A DNA stretch of 5,730 bases from Campylobacteraceae bacterium (GTDB lineage Bacteria; Campylobacterota; Campylobacteria; Campylobacterales; Campylobacteraceae), in contig JAAYLJ010000115.1 in assembly GCA_012521935.1 (NCBI GenBank), positions 1 to 5,730 on the forward strand. Reading direction: 5' to 3'. This document shows, in pieces, positions 5,480 through 5,730 of the stretch; the first letter of the stretch is position 1, and every line of letters starts with the position of its first letter. The notes under the pieces are model-generated. The model searched no databases. It was not told the DNA's origin and saw only the letters and a list, made by a program, of their open reading frames with translations. Position numbers and translations under genes: made by a program.

Positions 5480-5730
5480 CTTCTTCCCCTTTGGCAAAGA
5501 AGCACATATGGGCAGTATGTGCAGTTTGTTTTTTTCGTTGTCATTTCAAAATCTTCCAAAAAAACACTCTCTTTTAAAATTTGTGAAACTCTATCTAGCG
5601 AATCTTGAAGTGTTTTTTCATAAACTATGCCACCCTCTTTTAAATCAAAATAGCCAACATTTGCAACCTCTCCTAAGCTACTTGCCAAAATATAGTAAAA
5701 AATCAATTGAAAATCTACTCTATTTTCTAC
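5470..5730 (-). CDS. addB: AddB, C-terminal end only (nuclease motif and Fe-S cluster cysteines)
   Basis: These are the last 86 residues of a reading frame that stays open to the window edge, so the N-terminus is outside. It matches the end of AddB, the second nuclease subunit of AddAB. QLIFY at residues 8-12 of the visible part is the QxxxY motif that closes the RecB-type nuclease active site. C70, C73 and C79 give the CX2CX5C arrangement (NCTYCPYVLLCQ) which, with an upstream Cys, holds the 4Fe-4S cluster that staples the AddB nuclease domain. The catalytic Asp and Lys residues would lie upstream. The stop overlaps the addA start by 10 bp, the usual addB-addA order. A TTG at 5706 is internal and should not be taken as a start, because the motif Gln lies just before it. 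Confidence 0.9.
   Translation of the reverse strand, partial: VENRVDFQLIFYYILASSLGEVANVGYFDLKEGGIVYEKTLQDSLDRVSQILKESVFLEDFEMTTKKTNCTYCPYVLLCQRGRRWS
5484..5492 (-). promoter_or_regulatory. Ribosome-binding site that decides the addA start
   Basis: AAAGGGG (5492-5486) lies 6 bases upstream of the ATG at 5479. The alternative TTG start at 5497 would place this site inside the coding region and has no purine-rich motif at proper distance (the upstream bases read CCCATATGTGCTTC). The site lies within the last codons of addB, consistent with coupled translation. Confidence 0.6.

Noticed and set aside
5480..5497. TTG at 5497 as the start of addA
   Set aside because: It would add only MPKGKK before the conserved N-terminus and use up the AAAGGGG site that is properly spaced for the ATG at 5479.

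Overview
The window looks like chromosomal DNA from a Campylobacterota (Epsilonproteobacteria) genome. It is AT-rich, the coding density is high, every gene I can support lies on the minus strand, and promoters look like T-run plus TATAAT boxes with poor -35 elements. The order addB-addA-rplM-rpsI is one I recall from Campylobacter (the Cj1482c-Cj1479c region of C. jejuni). The genus cannot be fixed from this sequence alone.

Reading in the direction of transcription (from high to low coordinates): the window opens with the last 86 codons of addB (nuclease QxxxY motif and the Cys triad of the Fe-S cluster). This overlaps the start of a full-length addA (UvrD-type helicase plus RecB-family nuclease). 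Together they make the two-nuclease AddAB complex that resects double-strand breaks for RecA. A 79-bp gap with two small palindromes and a probable promoter leads into rplM-rpsI (ribosomal proteins L13 and S9), coupled by a TAATG stop/start overlap.

A short hairpin follows the rpsI stop, then a thermonuclease-like gene (SNase fold, exported) whose start is problematic. The only usual start codons lie inside rpsI, while the best signal peptide begins at an ATA codon just after the hairpin.

Between the nuclease and the last gene is a compact 150-bp block: an 11-bp-spaced direct repeat, a perfect TATAAT box, about 87 nt of unassigned transcript, and a textbook intrinsic terminator. I read this as an unannotated small RNA gene. 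Its T-tract seems to run directly into an extended -10 promoter for the next gene, which would then have almost no leader.

The last gene encodes a periplasmic family-5 (OppA/DppA-type) solute-binding protein. It carries one in-frame TAG at codon 196, where a Tyr is expected, and the frame then stays open with clear family similarity to the window edge. It is therefore a nonsense-interrupted gene, a sequencing error, or a readthrough case. I see no mobile element, CRISPR array, tRNA or rRNA. The points most worth following are the small RNA, the amber codon and the nuclease start.
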